The translations under genes and the position numbers were made by a program. Shown here one piece after another: positions 1 to 8,251 of a stretch of 64,000 nt of DNA (positions within the stretch are counted from its first letter, which is position 1; each line of letters begins with the position of its first letter). This DNA is from CAYRUP01 sp964489265 (GTDB taxonomy: Bacteria; Pseudomonadota; Gammaproteobacteria; DSM-16500): NCBI GenBank assembly GCA_964489265.1, contig CAZAXX010000002.1:6619-70618 (forward strand), in the 5' to 3' direction. The notes beneath the pieces are model-generated. The model was given only the letters and a program-made list of their open reading frames with translations, was not told the DNA's origin and did not search any database.

Positions 1-381
1 TTTGCTCAACTACGCGATCAAATGGCTGAAAAAGTCAAAGCTATCAGTGTGGCAGGCCAAACTTTATTAGATGAATTCTCCCGTGTAAAAAAATCGGTTT
101 TTGCCATGATAGGAACCGTTATCGATTCAGTTGCGAGCTTTACATCTAGAGAACAACAAAATGATAAAAGTGGCAGCCAGGAAATTAAAAGTCAAATTGA
201 CGCTGGCAAGAAGAGTGTCGATGGAATTAGTAACCAGGCTGAGAAGATTGAAAAAAACAGCAATCTTGCGGAACACGAGTTGCTTTCACTATACGCAAAC
301 TCATGGAAACATGTGCCAACAGCTCAGCAAAAAGATCTCTCGCCTCCATCTCAAACACCGCAGGGACCTCGCGCTCACTAA
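1..381 (+). CDS. C-terminal part of an unrecognised protein (truncated by window edge)
   Basis: The frame is open from the first base of the window, so the start lies upstream; an internal ATG sits at 22. About 126 residues are visible. They are mostly hydrophilic and rich in Lys, Gln, Ser and Glu, with one short hydrophobic stretch (FAMIGTVIDSVASF). The spacing of charged and Ala/Ile residues suggests helix or coiled coil. The stop lies 3 bp from the stop of murJ on the opposite strand, so the two genes are convergent. I recognise no family. It could be the tail of a larger coiled-coil protein. Confidence 0.5.
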   Translation, partial: FAQLRDQMAEKVKAISVAGQTLLDEFSRVKKSVFAMIGTVIDSVASFTSREQQNDKSGSQEIKSQIDAGKKSVDGISNQAEKIEKNSNLAEHELLSLYANSWKHVPTAQQKDLSPPSQTPQGPRAH

Positions 382-384
382 GTT

Positions 385-1947
385 CTATGCAATCTGCCGC
401 TGCGGGATTAACACATCCCGCGGCCGCACACCAGCTAACCATAATCCCGCGAAATACACCCCAACCGCCGATATCAATAATCCGCTTAAATGGATAACAC
501 GCCACATCGTATTATGCGTAATCCAATCCTGAATATCGCCTGCGCCAAACCATAAAAAAACCGCTAAAATAACGTTGGCAACAATTAAACGAAACCCGAA
601 AAAACGCCAGCCATCGCGTGGCGTATAAATTTTTCGTTGCTGTAAAAAATAAAATAAAAATCCGCTGTTCAACATGGCTGATAACGAGGTTGCTAATGCA
701 ATGCCTGCATGTTTTAGCGGCCAAATTAAAATAATGTTAAATACCATGTTGGATATCATCGCTAAAATTCCGATGCGCACCGGTGTTCGCATATCTTGTT
801 TCGCATAAAAACCCGCAGCTAAAATTTTTATTACCATGAATGGTGCAATGCCAAGCGCAAACATGGAAAGACTTTTTCGCGTCATCAATACAGCATGCGC
901 ATCAAAACGACCATGTTGTAATAGCGTGCTGATCAGAGGTCCTGAAATAACGGCAAAAACAACCGCTGCCGGTAAACCAACTAATAAAACACATCGCAGC
1001 GCCCAATCGAGTGTTTGCGAAAAATCTTCGCGCGAGTCGGCTGCATGATGTCTCGATAAATGCGGCAAAATCACCGTAGAAATAGCAACACCAATCACGC
1101 CCAATGGAAATTCCATTAGTCGATCAGAAAAATATAACCATGACACACTGCCAATTACGAGAAATGATGCGAATAATGTATCGAGCAATAAATTAATTTG
1201 TGAAACAGAAACACCAAACAAAGCGGGCACCATGAGTTTTAATACTCGCATGACACCGCTATCACGAAAATTGACGGTAGGTTTTGGTATTAAGCCTAAG
1301 CGTCGTAAAAACGGCCACTGGAACGCAAGCTGCAAAACCCCTGCAATTAATACGCCCCACGCTAACCCTACTATTGGTAAATTAAGACGTGGGGCAAGCC
1401 TGAATGCGGCTGCAATCATGCAAATATTTAATAAAACCGGTGTAAAAGCTGCGACCCAAAATCGACTGTAGGTATTTAAAATTGCGCCTGCATAAGCGGT
1501 GAGAGAAATGAATAGCTAATTAGTGAATGTGATACGCAGCATCGTCACTGCCATATCAAAGCGAGCGCCGTCTGCCGCAAAGCCGGGTGCGAACAGCCGA
1601 ATAATCCAGGGTGCCAGTACAATGCCTGCGATGGTGACACCCAATAAGATGACTCCCAGGGTACCCGCAATTGCATTAATGAATCGTTTAATTTCTTCAG
1701 GCGATTTTTGTTTTTGATATTCTGATAAGACTGGCACAAAGGCTTGAGAAAATGAGCCTTCCGCAAATAACCGACGCATCAGATTGGGAATTCTAAAGGC
1801 TACGGAAAAAGCGTCAAATGCAGCGGTTGCACCAAATAATTGGGCGGTGACCATATCTCGCAAAAAGCCAAAAATGCGGGAAACTAGCGTCATACCGGCT
1901 ACAGTTGATGTTGATTTGAAAAGACTTTTACTCATGCGATCTGCCAC
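385..1947 (-). pseudogene. murJ: murJ (mviN) lipid II flippase, interrupted by an in-frame amber codon
   Basis: MurJ flips lipid II across the inner membrane for peptidoglycan synthesis and is normally essential. The N-terminal part (143 codons from ATG 1947) has the family start: SRIFGFLRDMVTAQLFG, then FRIPNLMRRLFAEGSFSQAF. It ends LRITFTN at a TAG (1516-1518). The same frame continues straight through (LFISLTAYAGAILN...) to a normal C-terminus at 385. There is no frameshift: removing the TAG gives about 520 residues, the usual length. The family has a sequence like TFPYLLFISL at this point, so several bases around the stop look altered, and the local sequence CTAATTAG is a palindrome. Either the gene is broken, it is read through, or the assembly is wrong here. 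It is divergent from rpsT, as in related genomes. Confidence 0.85.
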
Positions 1948-2069
1948 TGAATTGAAAGTGCCCTATCCTAACACATCCCGGTTTAAATCAGAACCTTGCA
2001 ATAAGAGCGTCCTCCAATTGACAAGCTGGGAATAAGCAGGCAATATTAGCGCCTTTATTTTACCGTTCA

Positions 2070-2105
2070 CCCTGAGGAGCATGCGCAGTGTGCGTCTCGA
2101 AGGGT
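2070..2105. repeat. Family A repeat variant upstream of rpsT
   Basis: The sequence CCCTGAGGAGC...GTCTCGAAGGGT is a short form of the dispersed palindrome also seen at 8708 and 8857. It lies between murJ and rpsT, within the likely rpsT leader. Confidence 0.5.
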
Positions 2106-2137
2106 TGTAGATATTTAAAAATTGTTGGAGGAACACC

Positions 2138-2458
2138 TTGGCTAATATCAAATCCGCGAAAAAACGTGCTCGTCAGGCGGAAAAACATCGTCAGCACAAC
2201 GCAAGCTTGCGCTCTATGGTTCGTACTTACATTAAAAAAGTAGTGGCTGCTGTTGCTGCTGGAGACAAAAAACTTGCTGAAGAATCATTGAAAGCAGCTC
2301 AGCCTGTGATCGATCGCATGGCAAGCAAAGGTCTTATTCATAAGAACAAAGCAGCTCGTCATAAGAGCCGTTTGGTTGCTAGCGTCAAAAAATTATCGGC
2401 AGGTGCTACCACTAAAACCAAAACAACCCGTTCAAAAGCTGCAAAAGCTGCTGAATAG
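2138..2458 (+). CDS. rpsT: 30S ribosomal protein S20
   Basis: S20 binds 16S rRNA early in assembly of the small subunit. The start ANIKSAKKRARQAEKHRQHN and the later LIHKNKAARHKSRL are family signatures. The start is TTG at 2138, preceded by a strong GGAGG ribosome site (2127-2132). A UUG start is also found in E. coli rpsT, where it takes part in autoregulation, so the same control is plausible here. At 106 residues it is longer than the usual 86-90, because of a Thr/Lys/Ala-rich C-terminal tail (TTKTKTTRSKAAKAAE). A family A palindrome follows directly and may end transcription. Confidence 0.97.
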   Translation: MANIKSAKKRARQAEKHRQHNASLRSMVRTYIKKVVAAVAAGDKKLAEESLKAAQPVIDRMASKGLIHKNKAARHKSRLVASVKKLSAGATTKTKTTRSKAAKAAE

Positions 2459-2465
2459 AACTGTT

Positions 2466-2538
2466 ATCCTGAGAGCGCTTTCTGCTCGAAGGATCTCCTC
2501 ATATACAACAGGAGATCCTTCGCTGCGCTCTGGATGAC
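2466..2538. repeat. Family A palindromic repeat between rpsT and obgE
   Basis: A perfect 13-bp stem (2487-2499 with 2510-2522) forms the core, with imperfect flanks starting ATCCTGAG and ending TGGATGAC. It separates the convergent genes rpsT and obgE, so it may act as a two-way terminator, although it has no T-run. Confidence 0.8.
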
Positions 2539-2539
2539 A

Positions 2540-3559
2540 TTACTCAGGCTCATCCTTGTGTTCCAAATACCGCATCGCTTCCTGAGTCAACACATCCGTT
2601 CCCTTATGCCCTAATCCAGAAATTCGAAACACCTTTCCTTTCCAATTAAGCCGTTTCACAATATCCTGGCAATACGCTTCCACTTCATTTTCTGGCAATA
2701 AATCGATTTTATTCAAAACCAGCCAGCGCTCTTTTTCTAATAATTCTGGGCTGAATTTCTCTAGTTCAGTTGTAATCGCTTGCACGACTTCAACCGGATC
2801 GGCTTCATCCATCGGCGCCACATCAACCATATGAAATAACAACCGGGTACGCATCACATGTTTTAAAAAACGAATTCCAAGCCCCGCACCTTCAGCGGCA
2901 CCTTCAATCAACCCAGGAATATCCGCTACAACAAAACTACGATGCTGAGAAACGCGCACCACGCCTAAATTTGGGTGCAAGGTCGTGAAAGGATAATCTG
3001 CGACTTTCGGCCGCGCTGCTGAAATCGCATGAATCAACGTAGATTTCCCTGCATTCGGCATACCGACCAATCCCACATCGGCCAGCACTTTTAATTCCAA
3101 CCGCAAATTACGTCTATCGCCGGGCTGGCCTGGAATGGTACGTCGTGGAGAACGATTTACGCTGCTTTTAAAGCGTGCATTTCCGACGCCATGCGCGCCC
3201 CCTTTTGCAACACAAGCTAATTGACCATGATAAGTAAGATCCGCAATTAACTCATCCGTATCCTCATCATAAATCATCGTACCCACAGGCACACGCAACG
3301 CCATATCTTCACCGGCTTTTCCAGAGCAATTTCTTCCCCTGCCTTTTTCACCATTTTGCGCCTGGAATGCTTTGGTAAAACGATAGTCGACTAGCGTATT
3401 AATACCTTCATCGGCTTGTAAAAAAATACTGCCGCCATCACCACCATCGCCGCCATCAGGGCCACCGTTGGGCATAAATTTAAGGCGTAGAAAACTGCAG
3501 CTGCCATTCCCGCCGTCTCCTGCCGTTACTTTGATTTTTGCTTCATCAATAAATTTCAT
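2540..3559 (-). CDS. obgE: GTPase ObgE/CgtA
   Basis: Obg is an essential GTPase that works in 50S maturation and stress control. The glycine-rich Obg fold starts MKFIDEAKIKVTAGDGGNG and includes GGPDGGDGGDGGSIFL. It is followed by the G domain with P-loop GMPNAGKSTLI, DIPGLIEGA and NKIDLL. The length is 339 residues. I placed the start at ATG 3559, the conserved MKF start. The frame is open for 22 more codons upstream, but those run through a repeat element and are not conserved Obg sequence. It lies downstream of rplU-rpmA, the usual gammaproteobacterial order, but a terminator and a repeat separate it from rpmA. Confidence 0.97.
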   Translation of the reverse strand: MKFIDEAKIKVTAGDGGNGSCSFLRLKFMPNGGPDGGDGGDGGSIFLQADEGINTLVDYRFTKAFQAQNGEKGRGRNCSGKAGEDMALRVPVGTMIYDEDTDELIADLTYHGQLACVAKGGAHGVGNARFKSSVNRSPRRTIPGQPGDRRNLRLELKVLADVGLVGMPNAGKSTLIHAISAARPKVADYPFTTLHPNLGVVRVSQHRSFVVADIPGLIEGAAEGAGLGIRFLKHVMRTRLLFHMVDVAPMDEADPVEVVQAITTELEKFSPELLEKERWLVLNKIDLLPENEVEAYCQDIVKRLNWKGKVFRISGLGHKGTDVLTQEAMRYLEHKDEPE

Positions 3560-3570
3560 AAGCTCACTAT

Positions 3571-3623
3571 AGGGGCGAATCCTGAAGAAGCGCAAAGCGC
3601 TGTCTCGAAAGATGTGTCCGCCC
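3571..3623. repeat. Composite repeat between rpmA and obgE
   Basis: The outer ends (GGGGCGA ... TGTCCGCCC) resemble family B, while the inside (CCTGAAGAAGCGC...GCGCTGTCTCGAAAG) resembles the family A variant at 8708. It lies in the obgE leader and produces a spurious N-terminal extension of the obgE frame. Confidence 0.45.
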
Positions 3624-3628
3624 AAGAC

Positions 3629-3658
3629 AAAAAAAAGCCTCGTTTTTCGCGAGGCTTT
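3629..3658 (-). terminator. Rho-independent terminator of rplU-rpmA
   Basis: Read on the minus strand, an 8-bp stem (AAGCCTCG / CGAGGCTT; 3635-3642 with 3650-3657) is followed by a run of eight T. It sits 24 bp past the rpmA stop. Confidence 0.85.
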
Positions 3659-3682
3659 TCAAGTCATTTGAAAAGTTAATTG

Positions 3683-3961
3683 TTATGCAGCTGTTTCAGC
3701 ATCCGCAATTGGCTCAATGCTCACGCACTGCTTCTTTAAAGGACCTTTGATTGCGAACACGACTTTGCCTGGAACCAATGCATACAAAGTGTGATCTCTA
3801 CCCATACCAACATAACGTCCTGGGTGAAACTTAGTGCCACGTTGACGAATAATAATCGTACCCGCATTAACGGTTTGACCGCCATAACGTTTTACACCAA
3901 GGTACTTCGGGTTTGAGTCGCGACCATTACGCGTACTACCACCCGCTTTTTTATGTGCCAT
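3683..3961 (-). CDS. rpmA: 50S ribosomal protein L27
   Basis: L27 lies near the peptidyl transferase centre, and its N-terminal tail reaches towards the P-site tRNA. The start MAHKKAGGSTRNGRDS and the block KRYGGQTVNAGTIIIRQRG are diagnostic. The 92 residues are close to the usual 84-90, with a short acidic C-terminal tail (IADAETAA). Nothing precedes AHKKAGGS, so there is no N-terminal extension needing cleavage. It follows rplU with a 53-bp spacer that contains a family B hairpin, and an intrinsic terminator follows it. Confidence 0.98.
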   Translation of the reverse strand: MAHKKAGGSTRNGRDSNPKYLGVKRYGGQTVNAGTIIIRQRGTKFHPGRYVGMGRDHTLYALVPGKVVFAIKGPLKKQCVSIEPIADAETAA

Positions 3962-3982
3962 TGCAATGTCCTCTATCTAATT

Positions 3983-4010
3983 GTGGGCGGACACATAGGT
4001 CCGCCCCTAC
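3983..4010. repeat. Family B hairpin repeat
   Basis: GGGCGGA (3985-3991) pairs with TCCGCCC (4000-4006) around CACATAGG and is followed by CTAC. The same design occurs at 24399-24427. It lies inside the rplU-rpmA operon and could modulate read-through or mRNA processing. Confidence 0.65.
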
Positions 4011-4014
4011 AAAA

Positions 4015-4323
4015 TTAACCTATCGACGTAATCTTAACTTCAGTGAAATCTTGTCTGTGACCCATTTGCTTGCGATGGTGCTTACGACGTCTGAATTTCA
4101 CAATATGAATTTTCTTATGACGACCATGAGATACCACAGAAGCAGCCACTTTCGCGCTTTCTAAATGAGGTTTACCTACTTGAATATCATCGCCATTTAC
4201 AACCATTAAGACTTTATCAAAGTTTACGGTTGCACCAACTTCAGCAACCAGCTTTGCAATCTTCAGTGTTTGCCCTTCCGTTACACGAAATTGCTGACCG
4301 CCACTGGTAATTACTGCATACAT
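4015..4323 (-). CDS. rplU: 50S ribosomal protein L21
   Basis: L21 binds 23S rRNA in the large subunit. The protein starts MYAVITSGGQQFRVTEGQ and contains VGKPHLESAKVAASVVSHG and KFRRRKHHRKQMGHRQ, the family's RNA-binding region. At 102 residues it has normal length. It is the first gene of rplU-rpmA and is divergent from ispB, as in many gammaproteobacteria. Confidence 0.98.
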   Translation of the reverse strand: MYAVITSGGQQFRVTEGQTLKIAKLVAEVGATVNFDKVLMVVNGDDIQVGKPHLESAKVAASVVSHGRHKKIHIVKFRRRKHHRKQMGHRQDFTEVKITSIG

Positions 4324-4441
4324 GTTCTATCACTCCAATTCCGGGGATTTTTATATCATTCTGAAAAGAGTGCGATTATAGGCCATAGCCGTGGCAAAGC
4401 GCAAGGATAAATTTGGCAATAAATAAGTGCTTACTGACACC

Positions 4442-4471
4442 TTGACATATACCTAGCCAGACCACTAGCAT
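4442..4471 (+). promoter_or_regulatory. Candidate sigma70 promoter for ispB
   Basis: A perfect -35 TTGACA (4442-4447) is followed after 18 bp by a weak -10, TAGCAT (4466-4471). It lies 43 bp upstream of the ispB start. Confidence 0.4.
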
Positions 4472-4513
4472 TCGGGTTTGCAACGATAAAAAAAGGTAGA
4501 GAATTCAACCAAT

Positions 4514-5482
4514 ATGCCACTGGAATCAATACGTTCGCTGGTTCAAACCGACCTTGAAGCAACAGATAAATTCATCTGCACTGAGCTTTTGTCTGATATT
4601 CCCCTGATTAACCAATTAGTTGAATACATTATAATGTGCGGCGGAAAGCGAATTCGCCCGCTGGTTGTGTTATTAACGGCGCGCGCATTAAATCATAAAG
4701 GTCAACAGCACATAGACCTTGCTGCTGCTATTGAGTTGATTCACACAGCCACCCTGTTACATGATGATGTCGTTGATAGCTCTGACTTACGTCGCGGCAA
4801 CAAAACCGCTAACAACATTTGGGGTAGTGAAGCCAGCGTTTTAGTCGGTGATTTCCTTTATTCCCGCGCATTTCAACTTATTGTTAAATTACAAAATCTA
4901 GAAATCATGAATATTTTCGCTAATGCTACGAATATTATTGCAGAAGGCGAAGTCATGCAATTGGTTAACTGTCGTGATCCTGATACGACAGAACAAGCTT
5001 ATTATGATGTTATTCAGCGAAAAACTGCGAAATTATTTGAAGTCGCTTCGCAAATTGGCACAGCACTTTGTCATTACGATGTAAAACATATGTCTGCCAT
5101 GCAAGGTTATGGCATGTCACTTGGAACAGCTTATCAATTGATTGATGATGCGCTCGATTACAGTTCTTCCGCAGAAGAAATGGGGAAAAACATTGGCGAC
5201 GATTTAGCTGAAGGCAAAGCGACACTTCCATTGATCCATGCATTGCGTCAAGGTAACAAAACCGAAATCAAATTGATTCGCAAAGCGATTCAGACCGGCT
5301 CAACGAAAAACCTTGATTCTATTCTAACAATTATTGAATCCACCGGCGCCATCGAGTACACTGCCAGCGCTGCAAAACAATACGCACAACAAGCTATTAC
5401 TAGCTTAAATCATATTCCCGAATCGCCTTATCGCAAGGCCTTGCATGATTTAGCTGAGTTTGTGGTAGCGAGAAAGTATTAA
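4514..5482 (+). CDS. ispB: Octaprenyl diphosphate synthase
   Basis: This trans-type polyprenyl synthase adds isopentenyl units to make the side chain of ubiquinone or menaquinone. The first aspartate-rich motif LLHDDVVDSSDLRRG and the second QLIDDALDY are intact, as is GGKRIRPLVVLL near the N-terminus. The length of 322 residues is standard. It stands alone on the plus strand, divergent from rplU, and is followed 5 bp later by tRNA-Pro. The exact chain length (C40 or other) cannot be read from the sequence. Confidence 0.95.
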   Translation: MPLESIRSLVQTDLEATDKFICTELLSDIPLINQLVEYIIMCGGKRIRPLVVLLTARALNHKGQQHIDLAAAIELIHTATLLHDDVVDSSDLRRGNKTANNIWGSEASVLVGDFLYSRAFQLIVKLQNLEIMNIFANATNIIAEGEVMQLVNCRDPDTTEQAYYDVIQRKTAKLFEVASQIGTALCHYDVKHMSAMQGYGMSLGTAYQLIDDALDYSSSAEEMGKNIGDDLAEGKATLPLIHALRQGNKTEIKLIRKAIQTGSTKNLDSILTIIESTGAIEYTASAAKQYAQQAITSLNHIPESPYRKALHDLAEFVVARKY

Positions 5483-5487
5483 GAAAA

Positions 5488-5561
5488 CGGGGTGTAGCTC
5501 AGCCTGGTAGAGCACTGCTTTCGGGAGGCAGGGGCCGCAAGTTCGAATCTTGTCACCCCGA
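5488..5561 (+). tRNA. tRNA-Pro (anticodon CGG)
   Basis: The acceptor stem CGGGGTG pairs with CACCCCG. The D arm is GCTC...GAGC, the anticodon arm CTGCT-TTCGGGA-GGCAG gives anticodon CGG, and the T arm GCAAG-TTCGAAT-CTTGT is complete. The discriminator base is A and CCA is not encoded. Accessory genes follow it, as at many island integration sites. Confidence 0.95.
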
Positions 5562-5605
5562 TTTGAATCAATGAGTTAACTTTTGAGTTTTCGAGCTATG
5601 CTTTC

Positions 5606-5626
5606 TGGAGTGCAATTGGAGTGCAA
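5606..5626. repeat. Short direct repeat downstream of tRNA-Pro
   Basis: TGGAGTGCAA occurs at 5606-5615 and again at 5617-5626, an 11-bp period close to one helical turn. It could be a pair of protein-binding sites, for example integrase arm sites left beside a tRNA. No integrase gene is present in the window. Confidence 0.4.
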
Positions 5627-5690
5627 GAAAAATCTTTTTAGTTACATGCGATTTAAAAACAAAAAAATTGATTAAGGAAGATAATAGAGA

Positions 5691-6359
5691 ATGACTATTA
5701 CAGATTGGTTAACTCAAAATACTGGCCTTCTAACCGCATTAGTAGGCTTTATAACAATAGCCGCAATAATTTTTGCCCCCATCATAGCACTGCGTGTACA
5801 AACAAATATTGAAGAAAACAAAGAGAGAAAAAAAAGAAAATTATTTATTTTTAAAACACTAATGGCTACCAGAGCAGCTCGCGTATCACCAGACCATGTA
5901 CAGGCCCTTAATATGATTGATATAGAGTTTTATGGGATCAAGCAAGTTATAGAGCCCTGGAAGCTATATCAAGATCACCTTAACTCTCCGTCAGCAGAAC
6001 CCTTGAACGAATCAATTGCCCAAAATTGGGTAGAAAAAGGCGAAGAGCTGCTAATTGATCTTTTATATAAAATGGCCGAAGAAGTAAGTTATTCCTTTGA
6101 TAAAGTTACTTTAAAAAGAGGAATTTATTCGCCTCGAGCACATGGCGAATTGGAATGGCAATTTAAATCTATCCGCGAAGGCGTCTTAGCTGTCATTGAT
6201 GGTAAAAAATCTATTTCTATGGAAATAAAAAGTTTTCCTATTGTTGAAGATATACAAAAAAATCATATCAAACTGCAAAATAGCCTTATTGAATATCTAG
6301 ATGGTAAACGTACGGTAAAAGTAAATATAGAAGAAAAGAATGAAAATTCACAAAATTAA
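5691..6359 (+). CDS. Membrane-anchored protein resembling the DUF6680 group
   Basis: The N-terminus has one clear membrane helix (LLTALVGFITIAAIIFAPII) followed by a basic segment, so the rest is probably cytoplasmic. The block FIFKTLMATRAARVSPDHVQ and the following ALNMIDIEFYG match what I recall of DUF6680 proteins, whose function is unknown. The protein has 222 residues, with a good AAGGA ribosome site. It is convergent with the DarT-DarG pair and lies between it and tRNA-Pro, which suggests it belongs to the same acquired segment. The family name is from memory, and no catalytic motif is visible. Confidence 0.65.
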   Translation: MTITDWLTQNTGLLTALVGFITIAAIIFAPIIALRVQTNIEENKERKKRKLFIFKTLMATRAARVSPDHVQALNMIDIEFYGIKQVIEPWKLYQDHLNSPSAEPLNESIAQNWVEKGEELLIDLLYKMAEEVSYSFDKVTLKRGIYSPRAHGELEWQFKSIREGVLAVIDGKKSISMEIKSFPIVEDIQKNHIKLQNSLIEYLDGKRTVKVNIEEKNENSQN

Positions 6360-6515
6360 CCCTAAATCATCACTATATACGCTTCGCTAATTTTTAGTCT
6401 GAAAAACTAACAGAAATATAAAGCATAGTATATTTACCGGAATCGAAGAGGTAAAAGAATGGTTTACTCACTTACAACTAATACTGGAAACCAATCAATA
6501 ATTCAGCTTCTATCA

Positions 6516-7586
6516 TCAATTAAAATATTTTACTGAACTTTGAGCCCTATTAACCAGCCATCCTTTATACTTCAAAACTTCATACGCAACTTCTATTTGT
6601 CTTGCAGTAAATTGCTTTTTCCTATCATTCCAAGCATAAATTTTTTCAATAATTTCATTAATAGATTTACCATTTTCTTCTTTTACAATCCAATAAACTG
6701 TCGACAATAATTCAAGACCGAATGGGGTTTCAAAACCCTCAACTAGTTCAGCAACTTTTTCTAAATTTTTTTGCGTATTGGATGCAGCTTTAGCTTGAAG
6801 GAAGCTCATAGAGCTTTGAAGAGCACCCGGCATCAGTTCAATTTTTTTATCTGGCTTATCTCCTCCATCTGAGTAACCCAATATTAGATAACCTTCTATA
6901 GCACTTAAAACATGGCGAAGATTTTCTGCGTAAGGACCATAGAGAGCTTTTTTATATTGCAATCGAAGTGGTTCACCTGCTTCCTGCAAAAAATACATTA
7001 ATTTATGCAGCTCAAGAAGCGTCACACATGGATCCATTAAGCCACCAAGATAACGGTCTACCAAATTTACCAATGCAGCTCGCCCTGCAGTCATAGCAGG
7101 AACAATAGCTGATTTTGGAGATATTATTGTTTCAGTTTTCGGTTCAAAAATAATTACATCTATATTTTCAATTCCCTTTAATGCATGATCGATACGGGAA
7201 CGTACATCCCCCCAATTTAAGCCGCCTAATCCACTACCTAAGGGTGGAATTGCTATAGACTTAATATCCCTACTGCGAACTTCATCTACCAGAGCTACTA
7301 AACCCAATTCAATATCTTCAATATTGCTTTTTTGACGCCAGTGGAGCTTAGTGGGAAAATTAATAATGAATCGTGGATTAGTTAACTGACCAGTTTCATA
7401 GACAAACATCTTTCCTGGCTGAACTTCTTTTCGTTTACATGCAGCAGCATAAGCTTTGAAATTTTCAGGAAAAACTTTTTTAAATTGAAGTGCAATACCG
7501 CGCCCCATCACTCCTACGCAGTTCACGGTATTGACAATCGCTTCAACATCTTCCTTAAAAATATCGCCGGTTTTATACCTAATCAT
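6516..7586 (-). CDS. darG: DarG-type macrodomain antitoxin
   Basis: DarG removes ADP-ribose from DNA and also binds the toxin DarT. The N-terminal macrodomain (about residues 1-155) starts MIRYKTGDIFKEDVEAIVN, with the substrate-loop sequence NCVGVMGRGIALQFK and the conserved PPLGSGLGGL. The C-terminal part (about 170-356) is an all-helical domain with LHKLMYFLQEAGEPLRLQY, like the second domain of known DarG proteins. At 356 residues it has family length. It follows darT by 17 bp with a GAGAGGA ribosome site, so the two are one operon, toxin first. Confidence 0.9.
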   Translation of the reverse strand: MIRYKTGDIFKEDVEAIVNTVNCVGVMGRGIALQFKKVFPENFKAYAAACKRKEVQPGKMFVYETGQLTNPRFIINFPTKLHWRQKSNIEDIELGLVALVDEVRSRDIKSIAIPPLGSGLGGLNWGDVRSRIDHALKGIENIDVIIFEPKTETIISPKSAIVPAMTAGRAALVNLVDRYLGGLMDPCVTLLELHKLMYFLQEAGEPLRLQYKKALYGPYAENLRHVLSAIEGYLILGYSDGGDKPDKKIELMPGALQSSMSFLQAKAASNTQKNLEKVAELVEGFETPFGLELLSTVYWIVKEENGKSINEIIEKIYAWNDRKKQFTARQIEVAYEVLKYKGWLVNRAQSSVKYFN

Positions 7587-7603
7587 TTAAACACTATCCT
7601 CTC

Positions 7604-8251
7604 TTAGTAGTACCAATCTCTCATCACATCAATGGAAGGACGATGCAAGTGTCCCGCTAAGATCTGATTCAACTGCTGCTGCACAGTTGATGAATACACG
7701 CCAATTCGATTAATTAAGTTAAACGGAAAACACTCTTCCATTAAGAACTCCGCCTGTTTTTCTTCTTGAGTATGTTGCCAATCAAGAGCAAATACGGCTT
7801 GCCAGTTAATCTCATTCAACTGGTCAAGATTATTTCGATCCTCGAAATAGTATGATCCAGCATTTGATAAAGTAAATATCCAACGTTTGTTATTTTTACT
7901 TGCCCATTTCACAACCATATTCAAATTAGCTTCAAGATGGATAATGGGTTCTTGACCACCTTTATAAGCTAATTCTATATGATTGCCCTTATGCATCATA
8001 TAAAGCATAATTGAGCGTGGACAGAAATAAAATGGCACACACTGTCCAACATATAAATCAGGATAACAAGTAAACTTCAGCTCTGATAAGCGTCGTTGTT
8101 TTATCTTGTTCATACCTATTGTTGTTCCAGTGTTATGACGTCCCATCATGATCGAGTCACTCCAGAGCCACCCCTCAGCAAGAATAGTAGGTAACCTATC
8201 CAAATGAAGGATATGGTAAATTTTAGCATTGACAGGATTACTATAGCTCAT
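7604..8251 (-). CDS. darT: DarT-type DNA ADP-ribosyltransferase toxin
   Basis: DarT modifies bases in single-stranded DNA with ADP-ribose from NAD, which blocks replication; related systems act against phage. The 215-residue length fits the family. Signatures are IYHILHLDRLPTILAEGWL near the start, the arginine region IKQRRLSEL, CVPFYFCPRSIMLYMM, and QAEFLMEE, whose first Glu (E168) corresponds to the catalytic glutamate. No key residue appears lost, so the toxin looks active. The ribosome site before ATG 8251 is weak. Which base it modifies (DarT1 or DarT2 type) I cannot tell. Confidence 0.9.
   Translation of the reverse strand: MSYSNPVNAKIYHILHLDRLPTILAEGWLWSDSIMMGRHNTGTTIGMNKIKQRRLSELKFTCYPDLYVGQCVPFYFCPRSIMLYMMHKGNHIELAYKGGQEPIIHLEANLNMVVKWASKNNKRWIFTLSNAGSYYFEDRNNLDQLNEINWQAVFALDWQHTQEEKQAEFLMEECFPFNLINRIGVYSSTVQQQLNQILAGHLHRPSIDVMRDWYY

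Noticed and set aside
3560..3625. N-terminal extension of ObgE to 3625
   Set aside because: The 22 extra codons lie in a repeat element and precede the universally conserved MKF start.
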